Assembly (NCBI GenBank): GCA_002495885.1
Contig: DAHG01000077.1
Coordinates: 953 to 10,346 of the forward strand
DNA from: Methanocellaceae archaeon UBA148
Lineage (GTDB): Archaea; Halobacteriota; UBA148
Direction: 5' to 3'
DNA length: 9,394 nt
Positions 1-6,815 of the stretch are shown in pieces. Position numbers and translations under genes: made by a program. Numbering within the stretch: the stretch's first letter is position 1; every line of letters starts with the position of its first letter. Under the pieces are notes generated by a model that saw only the letters and a list, made by a program, of their open reading frames with translations, did not search any database and was not told the origin of the DNA.

Positions 1-629
1 AGGGTCTTTACGTCTCTGGAGAGGTTTGCGGGCTTTGTGAATGAGAGGTCAATTATTGGAATAGCTTGAGGAAGGCCTTTTTCGAGGTCAGGGACGTTGG
101 TCGAGTACCAGGTTATTAAAAGATCCGGGTTGTGGCTTACGATTGCCTCCAGATCGGGCTCTCCTGCCTTCCCCAAGGCAGGAAGGCTGCTGACCTCCGG
201 AAGGTATGTGTATTCCTTGGCCTCAGTCTCCACTCCTACAACCCTGTCCTGAACGCCAAATATCTGTATCGCCTCTGCGCAGTATTTATTGAGGAGGGCC
301 ACTCGCTCAACAGGCATCTTGACTTTCACTACGCGATCAATGGAATCCTTCAGGATGAGTTCGCTCTCGTCGTTCATCATAATCATTTTAATCTGATCTA
401 TATCGTGCTGATTGATCTGGCCGTCATAATTGGCGTCGCTGAGATTTGTGGGAGCATTAGTACCGTTAATCACGCCCTCAAGATAGGCTATGTCCAGTTC
501 ATCTATGGTGTCGTCCAAGTTGGCGTTGCCGAAGATCTCCAGCGTGTAGCCTGAAGCCAGTCCAGATATCACCGCCAGTATTGCTGATGCTGCCAGAAAA
601 AGCGGCAAAAAATAAGCTATTCTTTTCAT
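1..629 (-). CDS. Dockerin-type substrate-binding protein, 3' end beyond window (partial)
   Basis: Secreted receptor of the iron-complex/cobalamin ABC-transporter class, with its C-terminal half cut off by the window edge. The frame is open for 209 codons from ATG at 629. Residues 1-27 form a Sec signal peptide (Lys-Arg, hydrophobic core, ending Leu-Ala-Ser-Gly) without a lipobox cysteine. Residues 28-84 form a dockerin-like module with EF-hand loops at 35-46 (NANLDDTIDELD) and 65-76 (DANYDGQINQHD). The linker between them holds two N-glycosylation sequons (NGT, NLS). The first lobe of the binding domain starts near residue 93 (KDSIDRVVKVKMPVERV) and includes the typical GKAGEPDLEAI and NPDLLITW strands. 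The start is fixed by GGAGGAG, which lies inside the last codons of the gene at 633-1793, eight bases upstream. Only three bases separate the two genes, so they are surely co-transcribed. The ligand is unknown. Family assignment is firm for the visible part. Confidence 0.9.
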   Translation of the reverse strand, partial: MKRIAYFLPLFLAASAILAVISGLASGYTLEIFGNANLDDTIDELDIAYLEGVINGTNAPTNLSDANYDGQINQHDIDQIKMIMMNDESELILKDSIDRVVKVKMPVERVALLNKYCAEAIQIFGVQDRVVGVETEAKEYTYLPEVSSLPALGKAGEPDLEAIVSHNPDLLITWYSTNVPDLEKGLPQAIPIIDLSFTKPANLSRDVKT

Positions 630-632
630 ATG

Positions 633-1793
633 TCACTCCTCCAGTGGCGGGTAGACGAATATGCCGTGCTCATTCAAATCAGAATCAGGACCCATGAACT
701 TGGTCATGTATTCCTGATGAACCGCCTGGACATCCAAATCCCTAAAGAGGTCTGGGTGGAACCACTTTGCAAAGTAGATAGTGCCAACGAATCCTCTCAA
801 ATACATGAGCTCCGTACAGAAGAGATGAACATTCCCACTCTTCACTGCGGCAACAGTTGATAATTCCGTGCGATTGAGGATCTCGTCTCTGATAGCTTCC
901 AGCTTGGAGGAATTGGTGGCGGAATAGCCGGCGTTCTCCGAAGAGACATACTTCAGAATAATGTCCGGATTTTGCTCAATAACCCATTCCGGATCCAGCT
1001 GTCTGCCCTCATAGTTCATGGCAATATTGCTGCCTCCAGCACACCTGCAGGCCAAATCTACTGAGTCTCCAATCGATTGGGTGTAGTACGGCTTCCAGGA
1101 TTCTACGAATACCTTGGGCTTTTCCGAATCAGACAGCTTCTCTGTTCGAGATTTGATAAGGTCCAGGTATTTGTTCACGAAGTCGATGTACTCGGTGGCC
1201 TCATCCTCTTTTTCGAGGGCATGGCCAAGCTTCTCCAAAGACTGTGGAGCAATCTCTGAATAGAAATTGAGTCGGATCATCTGAATGTTAGAGGCATCGA
1301 GCTTATCTTCAACATCCTGACTGGGAGTTCCCCCATAGGTAAGAACAGTGTCGGGCTCAAGCTTAATAATAGCCTCAATATCGGGCTCATTCCACTTCCC
1401 GACAGTGGGGAGCACACTTGCTTCTGGATAAAGATCCGTCAATGCCGCGATGCTCGTATCCACGCCAACTATCTTGTCGGAGGCGTTCAATATGCGCAAC
1501 GCCTCCGGAGTAAAAGCTCCCAGGACGACGATCCTTTTTATGGGTCTGGATATCGTTACTGTTCTGTTAATGGCATCCACGAAAGTCCTTGGATAGGCTT
1601 CGTTTATATGACGGATCTCCGCCAGTTGATCGGCAGTGATCTTTCCCTCTTTTAGAAGATTCTCGGCATTCAAGAGCTCTGATTGGGAGACTCTATCATC
1701 TCCGTCCAGATCTCCTGGCACAATGCCCCACGCTATGGAGGCAGTTGCCAGGAATGCTAGAATGACCAAGACGATTGAACTATAGCTTTTCAT
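633..1793 (-). CDS. Substrate-binding protein with degenerate dockerin-like module
   Basis: Secreted FecB/BtuF-type receptor of 386 residues. Residues 1-23 are a Sec signal peptide ending Ala-Trp-Gly, with no lipobox. The module at 25-66 has one canonical EF-hand loop, DLDGDDRVSQSE (28-39). A second segment (EGKITADQLAEIRHI) keeps the Gly, Ile and helix pattern of an EF-hand but lacks the Asp/Asn ligands. The Peripla_BP_2 domain runs from about residue 67 (YPRTFVDAINRTVTI) to the end. It shows the GKWNEPDIEAI strand, the long lobe-linking helix near 195-220, AGGSNIA (252-258), the DPEWVIEQNPDIIL strand and a C-terminal YPPLEE. Cys249 and Cys251 (CRC) lie just before the Gly-Gly turn, in the usual ligand-pocket region. 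The protein matches the product of 8059-9237 residue for residue in the module, which supports this start. AGGTGG at 1797-1802 is its likely ribosome site. It is the fifth gene of the run. The ligand is unknown, but an iron or corrinoid chelate is the class expectation. Confidence 0.93.
   Translation of the reverse strand: MKSYSSIVLVILAFLATASIAWGIVPGDLDGDDRVSQSELLNAENLLKEGKITADQLAEIRHINEAYPRTFVDAINRTVTISRPIKRIVVLGAFTPEALRILNASDKIVGVDTSIAALTDLYPEASVLPTVGKWNEPDIEAIIKLEPDTVLTYGGTPSQDVEDKLDASNIQMIRLNFYSEIAPQSLEKLGHALEKEDEATEYIDFVNKYLDLIKSRTEKLSDSEKPKVFVESWKPYYTQSIGDSVDLACRCAGGSNIAMNYEGRQLDPEWVIEQNPDIILKYVSSENAGYSATNSSKLEAIRDEILNRTELSTVAAVKSGNVHLFCTELMYLRGFVGTIYFAKWFHPDLFRDLDVQAVHQEYMTKFMGPDSDLNEHGIFVYPPLEE
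636..642 (-). promoter_or_regulatory. Shine-Dalgarno site inside upstream coding sequence
   Basis: GGAGGAG on the minus strand is formed by the final Leu-Glu-Glu codons of the gene at 633-1793. It lies eight bases ahead of ATG at 629. It decides the start of the next gene and points to coupled translation. Confidence 0.85.
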
Positions 1794-1796
1794 AAT

Positions 1797-1802
1797 CCAC
1801 CT
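1797..1802 (-). promoter_or_regulatory. Ribosome binding site
   Basis: AGGTGG lies a few bases ahead of ATG at 1793, within the 36-base gap after the gene at 1830-3005. This is the only junction in the run where the ribosome site uses neither GGAGG nor an eight-base spacing. An ATATAAAC element at 1812-1819 resembles a TATA box but sits only about 22 bases from the start, so it is not called as a promoter. Confidence 0.5.
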
Positions 1803-1829
1803 GCAACTATCGTTTATATTTGCTCGATT

Positions 1830-3005
1830 CTATGTCGTCTTTCCCGGCTTTGGAGAAAGCTTAACGCCATAGAGCGTCTCAGTAAATTCCTCATATGTTT
1901 CGTTGAAATCTATGTCCTCGAACCGATCCGGATAGGCCTTCATAGCATAATCCAGCACGAGAAGCTCTATCTCCGGCGACCAGGATGTGATATAATAGTC
2001 CTTGTAGACTTTCCTTTCGCGGACTGCTCTTGGGCCCTGCCATTTGTCGCTCCCGTAAACCTGATCTGGCGAACCGCTCCAGTACCAGATGTTTATGATA
2101 TCCGGGTCCCATCCAACGATGGCCTCTATGTCCACCTCGGATCCAGACTGGGCAAGCTTACCTTCGGCAACATCGATAATTCCTGCGATCTCCCATTTTT
2201 CGCCCATGATTCGAGCCTTTGGAGGATCAATGGAATTCATCGATATGCCTTTGACCCTTCTTTCTTCTGTTATATCTGAGACCCTGGATCTCACCAATTC
2301 CTCAATCTCGTTCATGGAAGATATGATCTCTCTGGCTCGATCCACTTTGTTGAACATATAGCCAAACTGCAATAGCTCCTTTCGGAAAGAGTCAATTTTG
2401 TTATTGTTCTTGGTTGTATTTAGTTCAAAGACGGTGATGCCCAATTTTTTGATATCTTCTACCTCTTCCGGGTATCGATCCCATACTATCATGACTTCCG
2501 GTTTTATGGCAGCGAGAGCCTCCATGTCAAAGCTTCCAGTCTTGCCGAAATCTGGAAGATTCCTGATCTCCGGGTAAATCTCAGTCAATACGTCATCGGC
2601 GAGCATGTAGCTCGGCACACCGACAACTCTATGAAACTCCCCCAGAGCAACAATGAACTCCGGCATATGAGCCACTGCTACCTTCTCAATGGGCAGATCA
2701 AAGCTGACGACATCATCGCATCCATCTATTAGGATCAGCTTCTTCTCTGTGCCATTTATAATCTGCCTGATATGGTCGATATCGTTAGCATCGATTTGGC
2801 CGTCGTAGTTGGCATCGCTAAGGTTGGTGGCTCCATTGGTTCCATTGATTATCCCCTCCACATAAGTTATATCCGCCTGATCGATATCGTCATCAAGATC
2901 GGCATTGCCGAATATATCCAGAGTAAAGTCATTTCCAGATGCTGGCTCTACCGTCATCAATGCCATTAATACCAGAAATGCCAGCAAAAAAATTGATGCT
3001 CTCAT
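1830..3005 (-). CDS. Dockerin-type substrate-binding protein of a divergent lineage
   Basis: Secreted receptor of 391 residues counted from ATG at 3005. An upstream in-frame ATG at 3056 would overlap the previous gene and place charged residues before the signal peptide. ATG 3005 instead follows GGAGG with an eight-base gap. Residues 1-24 are a Sec signal peptide without lipobox. The dockerin-like module has loops at 34-45 (NADLDDDIDQAD) and 64-75 (DANYDGQIDAND), with NGT and NLS sequons between them. The binding domain (about 91-391) differs from its neighbours. It lacks the Ala-Gly-Gly-x-Asn-Ile motif and has WEIAGIIDVAEGKL (271-284), followed by an aromatic stretch NIWYWSGS. It ends in a YPDRFEDIDF/YGVKL tail instead of HPDLFKDLDP/VYPPLEE. 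This resembles another branch of the iron-complex binding family and suggests a module swap. The extreme C-terminus (KPGKTT) carries no ribosome site for the next gene. The ligand is unknown. Confidence 0.9.
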   Translation of the reverse strand: MRASIFLLAFLVLMALMTVEPASGNDFTLDIFGNADLDDDIDQADITYVEGIINGTNGATNLSDANYDGQIDANDIDHIRQIINGTEKKLILIDGCDDVVSFDLPIEKVAVAHMPEFIVALGEFHRVVGVPSYMLADDVLTEIYPEIRNLPDFGKTGSFDMEALAAIKPEVMIVWDRYPEEVEDIKKLGITVFELNTTKNNNKIDSFRKELLQFGYMFNKVDRAREIISSMNEIEELVRSRVSDITEERRVKGISMNSIDPPKARIMGEKWEIAGIIDVAEGKLAQSGSEVDIEAIVGWDPDIINIWYWSGSPDQVYGSDKWQGPRAVRERKVYKDYYITSWSPEIELLVLDYAMKAYPDRFEDIDFNETYEEFTETLYGVKLSPKPGKTT

Positions 3006-3013
3006 TTTGATCG

Positions 3014-3018
3014 CCTCC
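3014..3018 (-). promoter_or_regulatory. Ribosome binding site deciding start at 3005
   Basis: GGAGG lies eight bases ahead of ATG 3005, in the 16-base gap after the stop at 3022. The octamer TGGAGGCG that contains it also occurs a few bases upstream, inside the last codons of the gene at 3022-4269. The ribosome site therefore appears twice across this junction. Confidence 0.85.
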
Positions 3019-3021
3019 AGT

Positions 3022-4269
3022 TCAGCCCGCCTCCACAGGCGGATAGACAAATGCACCTTGTTTGTCCAGGTCGTAATCGATCTTCTGGAATCTCTCCAGG
3101 TACTCCTGATGGATGGCTTTAGGATCGAGATCCTTGAAGAGATCAGGATGAAGCCACTTGGCCATATAGGCTATGCTGATTATGGATTGGATATTGGTGT
3201 GATAAATATCAGATGCTATCAGGTAGACCCTTTTATCCTTTACAGCAGTGACATTTTGCAGTTCTGGACGGCTGATAGTCCTGTTCCAGACATCCTCCAT
3301 GGCGGTAAGGTTATCGACATCATAGCCAGCTGGAAGCTTGCTTCCTACCGATTGAATGATGACGTCCGGATTTTGCTCTATCACCCACTCTGGATCTACG
3401 ACCTGGGATTTGCTCATATCAGCCGCAATGTTTATTCCGCCAGCTTTGGTGCAGAGAGCCTGGCCTACTGATCCAGTTCCTTCCGTCTTATACTCGCTTA
3501 AATAAGGGAAGAATTCAATGAAAACCTTTGATCTGTCCTCATCTGTCAGGCCCTTCGTCCGTTCCTTGATGATATTCATATAGCCTTCATACCAGTCGAT
3601 GTACTCCTCTGCCTCATTTCTCCTATCGAGGATGTATCCAAGCTTTTTCAGGACATCGATTATGGCATCCGGATCGCCGTGGTCAAATCGAACCACTTTG
3701 GCAAAGGATTCGACATTCTCCTCCAATCCGTCCATGGTCCCAGGACTGGCCATGATAATTTCGGGTCTCTGGCTGAGTATCGCCTCGTAATCCGGGCTTG
3801 ACCATGTACCAACAGTTGGCTTTGCACTGATGTCCGGAAGAAGTGTCTTCTCCTCGCCTACTCCCGAGCCGACAGCTACAACTTTGTCACCTGCATTCAG
3901 CATCTTCATCATATCGGCTTCGGCATCGAAGAAAATTATTATGCGCTCAACTGGTTTCTTTATTGTAACAATTCTATACGCAGAATCAATGAACATAAGC
4001 TCCTTCTCCTCGCCGCTTATGATCTTTTGAATCTGCTCTACATCTTTGTCATCGATCAAGCTGTCGTTGTTGGCGTCGCTCAAATTGGTCGCTGGTTCTG
4101 TTCCACCTAAAACGCCCTTCAAGTAGTCGATGTCCGCCTCATCAATGGCATCGTCCAAGTTGGCATTGCCGAAGATGCCAAGAGTGTATCCTGATGCAAC
4201 TCCTGGCATGACAGCTATCATCAGCTCCAATGCCAGAAAAAGAACTAAAATATGGATTTGACTATTCAT
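3022..4269 (-). CDS. Dockerin-type substrate-binding protein
   Basis: Secreted receptor of 415 residues, iron-complex/cobalamin class. Residues 1-27 are a Sec signal peptide ending Val-Ala-Ser-Gly, without lipobox. The dockerin-like module has loops at 35-46 (NANLDDAIDEAD) and 65-76 (DANNDSLIDDKD). In the second loop the usual Gly at position 6 is Ser. The Peripla_BP_2 domain starts near residue 94 (IDSAYRIVTIKKPVERI). It contains GTWSSPDYEAI, the lobe-linking helix around 218-240, AGGINIA (276-282), the DPEWVIEQNPDVII strand (292-305), RPELQNVTAVKDKRVYLI (334-351) and the tail AKWLHPDLFKDLDP with VYPPVEAG at the end. Its ATG abuts the TGA of the preceding gene with no gap, and its ribosome site is GGAGGAG within that gene. 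It is the third gene of the run. The ligand is unknown. Cys273 lies close to the Gly-Gly turn. Confidence 0.94.
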   Translation of the reverse strand: MNSQIHILVLFLALELMIAVMPGVASGYTLGIFGNANLDDAIDEADIDYLKGVLGGTEPATNLSDANNDSLIDDKDVEQIQKIISGEEKELMFIDSAYRIVTIKKPVERIIIFFDAEADMMKMLNAGDKVVAVGSGVGEEKTLLPDISAKPTVGTWSSPDYEAILSQRPEIIMASPGTMDGLEENVESFAKVVRFDHGDPDAIIDVLKKLGYILDRRNEAEEYIDWYEGYMNIIKERTKGLTDEDRSKVFIEFFPYLSEYKTEGTGSVGQALCTKAGGINIAADMSKSQVVDPEWVIEQNPDVIIQSVGSKLPAGYDVDNLTAMEDVWNRTISRPELQNVTAVKDKRVYLIASDIYHTNIQSIISIAYMAKWLHPDLFKDLDPKAIHQEYLERFQKIDYDLDKQGAFVYPPVEAG

Positions 4270-4282
4270 TCAGTTCTCCTCC
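4259..4282 (-). repeat. Gene-junction repeat, copy 2
   Basis: This 24-base segment spans ribosome site, stop and start. It matches 5525-5548 at 22 of 24 positions by direct comparison; the mismatches are at 4262/5528 and 4276/5542. It includes the end of one receptor gene and the first codons of the next, as expected if whole genes were duplicated in tandem. Confidence 0.8.
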
Positions 4283-5535
4283 AAGGGTGGATAAACATAG
4301 CAGCCCCGATATGGAACTCCCTGCCACTCTTCAAAATACTCTTTCAGTATGTTCTGGGGATCGAGATCTCCGAACATATCCGGATGGAGATATTTTGCCA
4401 GAAATGCCGTTCCAGCTGCATGGAAAGGACCTGAGTTGAAATCCCCCCACATGAGGAATACCTTTCCATCCTTTCCGGCTTTGGTGGCTTTAATAGCCGA
4501 ATCGTTCAAGAGCTTGTCTCTGAATTGCTCCATCAGATTGATAGTCGTCTCATTGGAGCTATACCCTGTCATTCCCTCGCTAGAGAGCATCATACCTATG
4601 ATGACGTCTGGATTCTGAGACATTATCCATTCAGGGTCTACTTCTACAGTACCCTTAGGACTTTCCACATTTTCGGCAAGGTTGATCCCTCCGGCATTGA
4701 CAAGCATAGGGTGATCACCGCTGCCGCCTGTTCTAACTTTTAGAACAGGATAGGTATAATCGGGATAGCCTAAAATCAATACCCGTGGCATTTCACTGGC
4801 ATCAAGCCCATGAGTTCGCTCTGTTACCATATCTATCTTTTTACGATACCAGTCAACCAAGGCGTCTGCCTTCTCCTTCTCATGAAACAGCTCGCCTAGA
4901 ATCCTAATATCGCTTTCCAGCGACCTATGGTCAAAGCAATCCAGACATATTACGGGGACTCCAATGGCATCAAATTTATCGAAGGACTCGTCCTTCTTCG
5001 GGCTTTCATACAGGATTGCCAGATCCGGTTTGATATTTGCTATCTGCTCATAATTGGGGCTTCCATACGTGTTGCTCTCTTTTCCCTGAAGCTCTGGAAA
5101 GTATAGCTCATTCGCAATAGCATACGAACTGGCTATGTCGACGACTTCGTTTATATCGACTCCAATAGCCCTCATAATCTCAATAGAGCCAACATTGACG
5201 CCAGCGACACTTTGTACCGGCACATTCAGAGTTATATTTCTCAACTGAGCATCTGAGATTGTGAGTTCTGTTTCCTCTCCTTTGATGATCTTTTCAATCT
5301 GATCGATATCCTCCCTATCGATATTCCCGTCGGAGTTGGCATCGGCCAGTGCAGTAGGCTCTTTGGATCCGGAAATGATGTCGCTTAAATAATCCTTATC
5401 CGAATCATCGATCACACTGTCCATGTTGGCGTTGCCGAAGATGTTCAAGGTATAGTCAGATGAAGCTGCATTTACGACTCCCATGTCGGTGAATGACGCA
5501 AAGAACAATAAAATGAAAAAAAGATGAATATTCAT
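4270..5535 (-). CDS. Dockerin-type substrate-binding protein with CxxC-xx-H motif
   Basis: Secreted receptor of 421 residues, the longest of the set. Residues 1-24 are a Phe-rich Sec signal peptide without lipobox. The dockerin-like module has loops at 35-46 (NANMDSVIDDSD) and 65-76 (DANSDGNIDRED). The Peripla_BP_2 domain begins near residue 91 (LTISDAQLRNITL). It shows TYGSPNYEQIANIKPDLAIL, the lobe-linking helix at about 220-242, AGGINLA (281-287), DPEWIMSQNPDVIIGM (300-315) and the tail AKYLHPDMFGDLDP, ending YPPLEEN. Cys197, Cys200 and His203 form CLDCFDH at the end of a first-lobe strand. The neighbours have Asn-Phe or Leu-Phe in that place, so this copy may bind a metal or haem there; that is inference. 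The conserved Pro-Val-Glu-Arg-Ile motif before lobe one is changed to PVQSVAGV. The ATG abuts the TGA of 5536-6783, with GGAGG eight bases upstream. It is the second gene of the run. Confidence 0.93.
   Translation of the reverse strand: MNIHLFFILLFFASFTDMGVVNAASSDYTLNIFGNANMDSVIDDSDKDYLSDIISGSKEPTALADANSDGNIDREDIDQIEKIIKGEETELTISDAQLRNITLNVPVQSVAGVNVGSIEIMRAIGVDINEVVDIASSYAIANELYFPELQGKESNTYGSPNYEQIANIKPDLAILYESPKKDESFDKFDAIGVPVICLDCFDHRSLESDIRILGELFHEKEKADALVDWYRKKIDMVTERTHGLDASEMPRVLILGYPDYTYPVLKVRTGGSGDHPMLVNAGGINLAENVESPKGTVEVDPEWIMSQNPDVIIGMMLSSEGMTGYSSNETTINLMEQFRDKLLNDSAIKATKAGKDGKVFLMWGDFNSGPFHAAGTAFLAKYLHPDMFGDLDPQNILKEYFEEWQGVPYRGCYVYPPLEEN
4276..4282 (-). promoter_or_regulatory. 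Shine-Dalgarno site inside upstream coding sequence
   Basis: GGAGGAG is encoded by the terminal Leu-Glu-Glu codons of the gene at 4270-5535. It sits eight bases ahead of ATG 4269, which directly follows the TGA. Stop and start abut, so translation is probably coupled. Confidence 0.87.
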
Positions 5536-5548
5536 TCAGTTATCCTCC
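5525..5548 (-). repeat. Gene-junction repeat, copy 1
   Basis: Partner of 4259-4282, with 22 of 24 bases identical. It contains the ribosome site, TGA, the abutting ATG and the first codons of the gene at 4270-5535. Confidence 0.8.
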
Positions 5549-6783
5549 ATCAAAGGATATGCATAAACACCTTTGAAGTCTATCCCAAGGAACTTTTGAA
5601 GCCACTCACTATGAATTGCCACTGGATCCAAGTCCTCGAACAGCTCAGGATGCAGCCACTTGGCAATGTAGGAGTTAAAGATGCTCGGATGTATGGACGA
5701 TGCATCGCTGGAGATGATATAGACTCGTCCGTCTTTAACCGCATCGATGTTGCTCCAGCCGGTGCGGTTCTCCATATCCTTGATCTTGGCTGCCATCTGG
5801 GTTGTGTTCTCTGCATCATAGCCGCTGGCCGGAATATAGGTGTTGAATGTCATCTTGAGGATCACTTGCGGATTCTCGCTGATCACTTTCTCCGGATCTA
5901 TATCTTTAGTGCCATTAAGCTCCTCGAAGATGTTGATTCCGCCGCAGGGATTTATGGCATTAGTGACGGAACCTGTCCCGTACTGCAAATCCTTGTAGCT
6001 CTCAGCGTAAACACGGGGCTTGTCGCTCTCCTTCAAGCCCTTTATCCTTTCTTCGATGAGATCGATATGCTCTTGCTCAAAGCTGACCAGCTCCTCAACC
6101 CGCTCCTTCTTATCGAGCAGCCATCCGATGCTTCTCACTTCACCGGCATAGGTCTCTGGCTTGTGGAAGTTCATCTGGATCATGGTGATGCCTGCAGCCT
6201 CCAGGGTCTTTCTCTGCTGGGAAAAATCATAAGAGGCATATGCCAAAACCACATCGGGCTTCAGTTGCAGGATCTCCTCCAAATCCCACTCAAATGTTGA
6301 CCCCACAACAGGCTTGTCCTCGACCATATCCCTGATCTCGCCGCGCGTTTTAGCACTGTCGGTGACAGCAATGATCTTATCCGCATCTCCCAGAACGCAA
6401 AGCATCTCGGGCCCGTAGGTACCACTTAAAGCCGCGATGCTCTTTATCGGCAGGGGGACCTTAACAGGAGTTCTTGCGACCTCAGGAGCGGAAGAGGGCT
6501 TGAGATACTGGATTATGGTGAGGTTTTTCACGGTTCCCTGCATGATCTCTTCGATCTGGGCTATATCCAGCGGATCTATCTTGCCGTCGTAATTGGCATC
6601 CGCCAGCTCGGTCTCTTTATTTGTGCCGTTGATTATTCCTTGAACATATGCTGCGTCGTCTGCATTTATAGTATCATCCATGTTGGCATTTCCGAATATA
6701 TCCAGGGTAAATGCCGCCGCAGAAGGCAGAGCGCATAATAAGACTCCGGCCAAGGCCATTAGCATTAGGGCAGATCCTTTCAT
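5536..6783 (-). CDS. Dockerin-type substrate-binding protein, first gene of the run
   Basis: Secreted receptor of 415 residues and the probable lead gene of a six-gene operon. Residues 1-24 are a Sec signal peptide ending Ala-Ala-Ala, without lipobox. Its Cys17 lies within the hydrophobic core and has no lipobox context. The dockerin-like module has loops at 32-43 (NANMDDTINADD) and 62-73 (DANYDGKIDPLD), with an NGT sequon between. About 15 extra residues (KPSSAPEVARTPVKV, near 95-109) lengthen the linker to the binding domain compared with its neighbours. The Peripla_BP_2 domain then shows STFEWDLEEILQLKPDVVLAY, the lobe-linking helix near 225-250, PCGGINIF (279-286), DPEKVISENPQVIL and the tail AKWLHPELFEDLDP, ending YPLMEDN. 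ATG 6783 follows GAGGA at 6791-6795. Upstream lies the AT-rich spacer with TATA boxes and inverted repeats, so the run is probably controlled from here. The ligand is unknown. Confidence 0.94.
   Translation of the reverse strand: MKGSALMLMALAGVLLCALPSAAAFTLDIFGNANMDDTINADDAAYVQGIINGTNKETELADANYDGKIDPLDIAQIEEIMQGTVKNLTIIQYLKPSSAPEVARTPVKVPLPIKSIAALSGTYGPEMLCVLGDADKIIAVTDSAKTRGEIRDMVEDKPVVGSTFEWDLEEILQLKPDVVLAYASYDFSQQRKTLEAAGITMIQMNFHKPETYAGEVRSIGWLLDKKERVEELVSFEQEHIDLIEERIKGLKESDKPRVYAESYKDLQYGTGSVTNAINPCGGINIFEELNGTKDIDPEKVISENPQVILKMTFNTYIPASGYDAENTTQMAAKIKDMENRTGWSNIDAVKDGRVYIISSDASSIHPSIFNSYIAKWLHPELFEDLDPVAIHSEWLQKFLGIDFKGVYAYPLMEDN
5543..5548 (-). promoter_or_regulatory. Shine-Dalgarno site inside upstream coding sequence
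   Basis: GGAGGA, encoded in the Met-Glu-Asp-Asn end of the gene at 5536-6783, lies eight bases before ATG 5535. The last residues differ from the Leu-Glu-Glu of other copies, yet GGAGG is kept. Confidence 0.85.
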
Positions 6784-6815
6784 ATTCTAATCCTCATACT
6801 ATTTTTATGACTAAT

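Noticed and set aside
132..554. 140-codon open frame on the plus strand
   Set aside because: It is the antisense shadow of the partial receptor gene at 1-629, whose minus-strand translation is unmistakable.
1812..1819. TATA-like element before the gene at 633-1793
   Set aside because: It is about 22 bases from the ATG, too close for a start at or upstream of the codon, and lies in a short operon gap.
3006..3056. Upstream ATG for the gene at 1830-3005
   Set aside because: It would overlap the preceding gene and add a charged stretch before the signal peptide; ATG 3005 has a well-spaced GGAGG.
2905..3471. 188-codon open frame on the plus strand
   Set aside because: It spans the antisense of two receptor genes and their junction, with no ribosome site or recognisable domain.
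5524..6300. 258-codon open frame on the plus strand
   Set aside because: It lies entirely opposite clear receptor coding sequence, has no homology-like features, and arises from codon bias of the minus-strand genes.
6794..6810. Small dyad TCATA/TATGA resembling a NikR half-site pair
   Set aside because: The arms are only five bases, the spacing is wrong for the known NikR operator, and the stretch is AT-rich.
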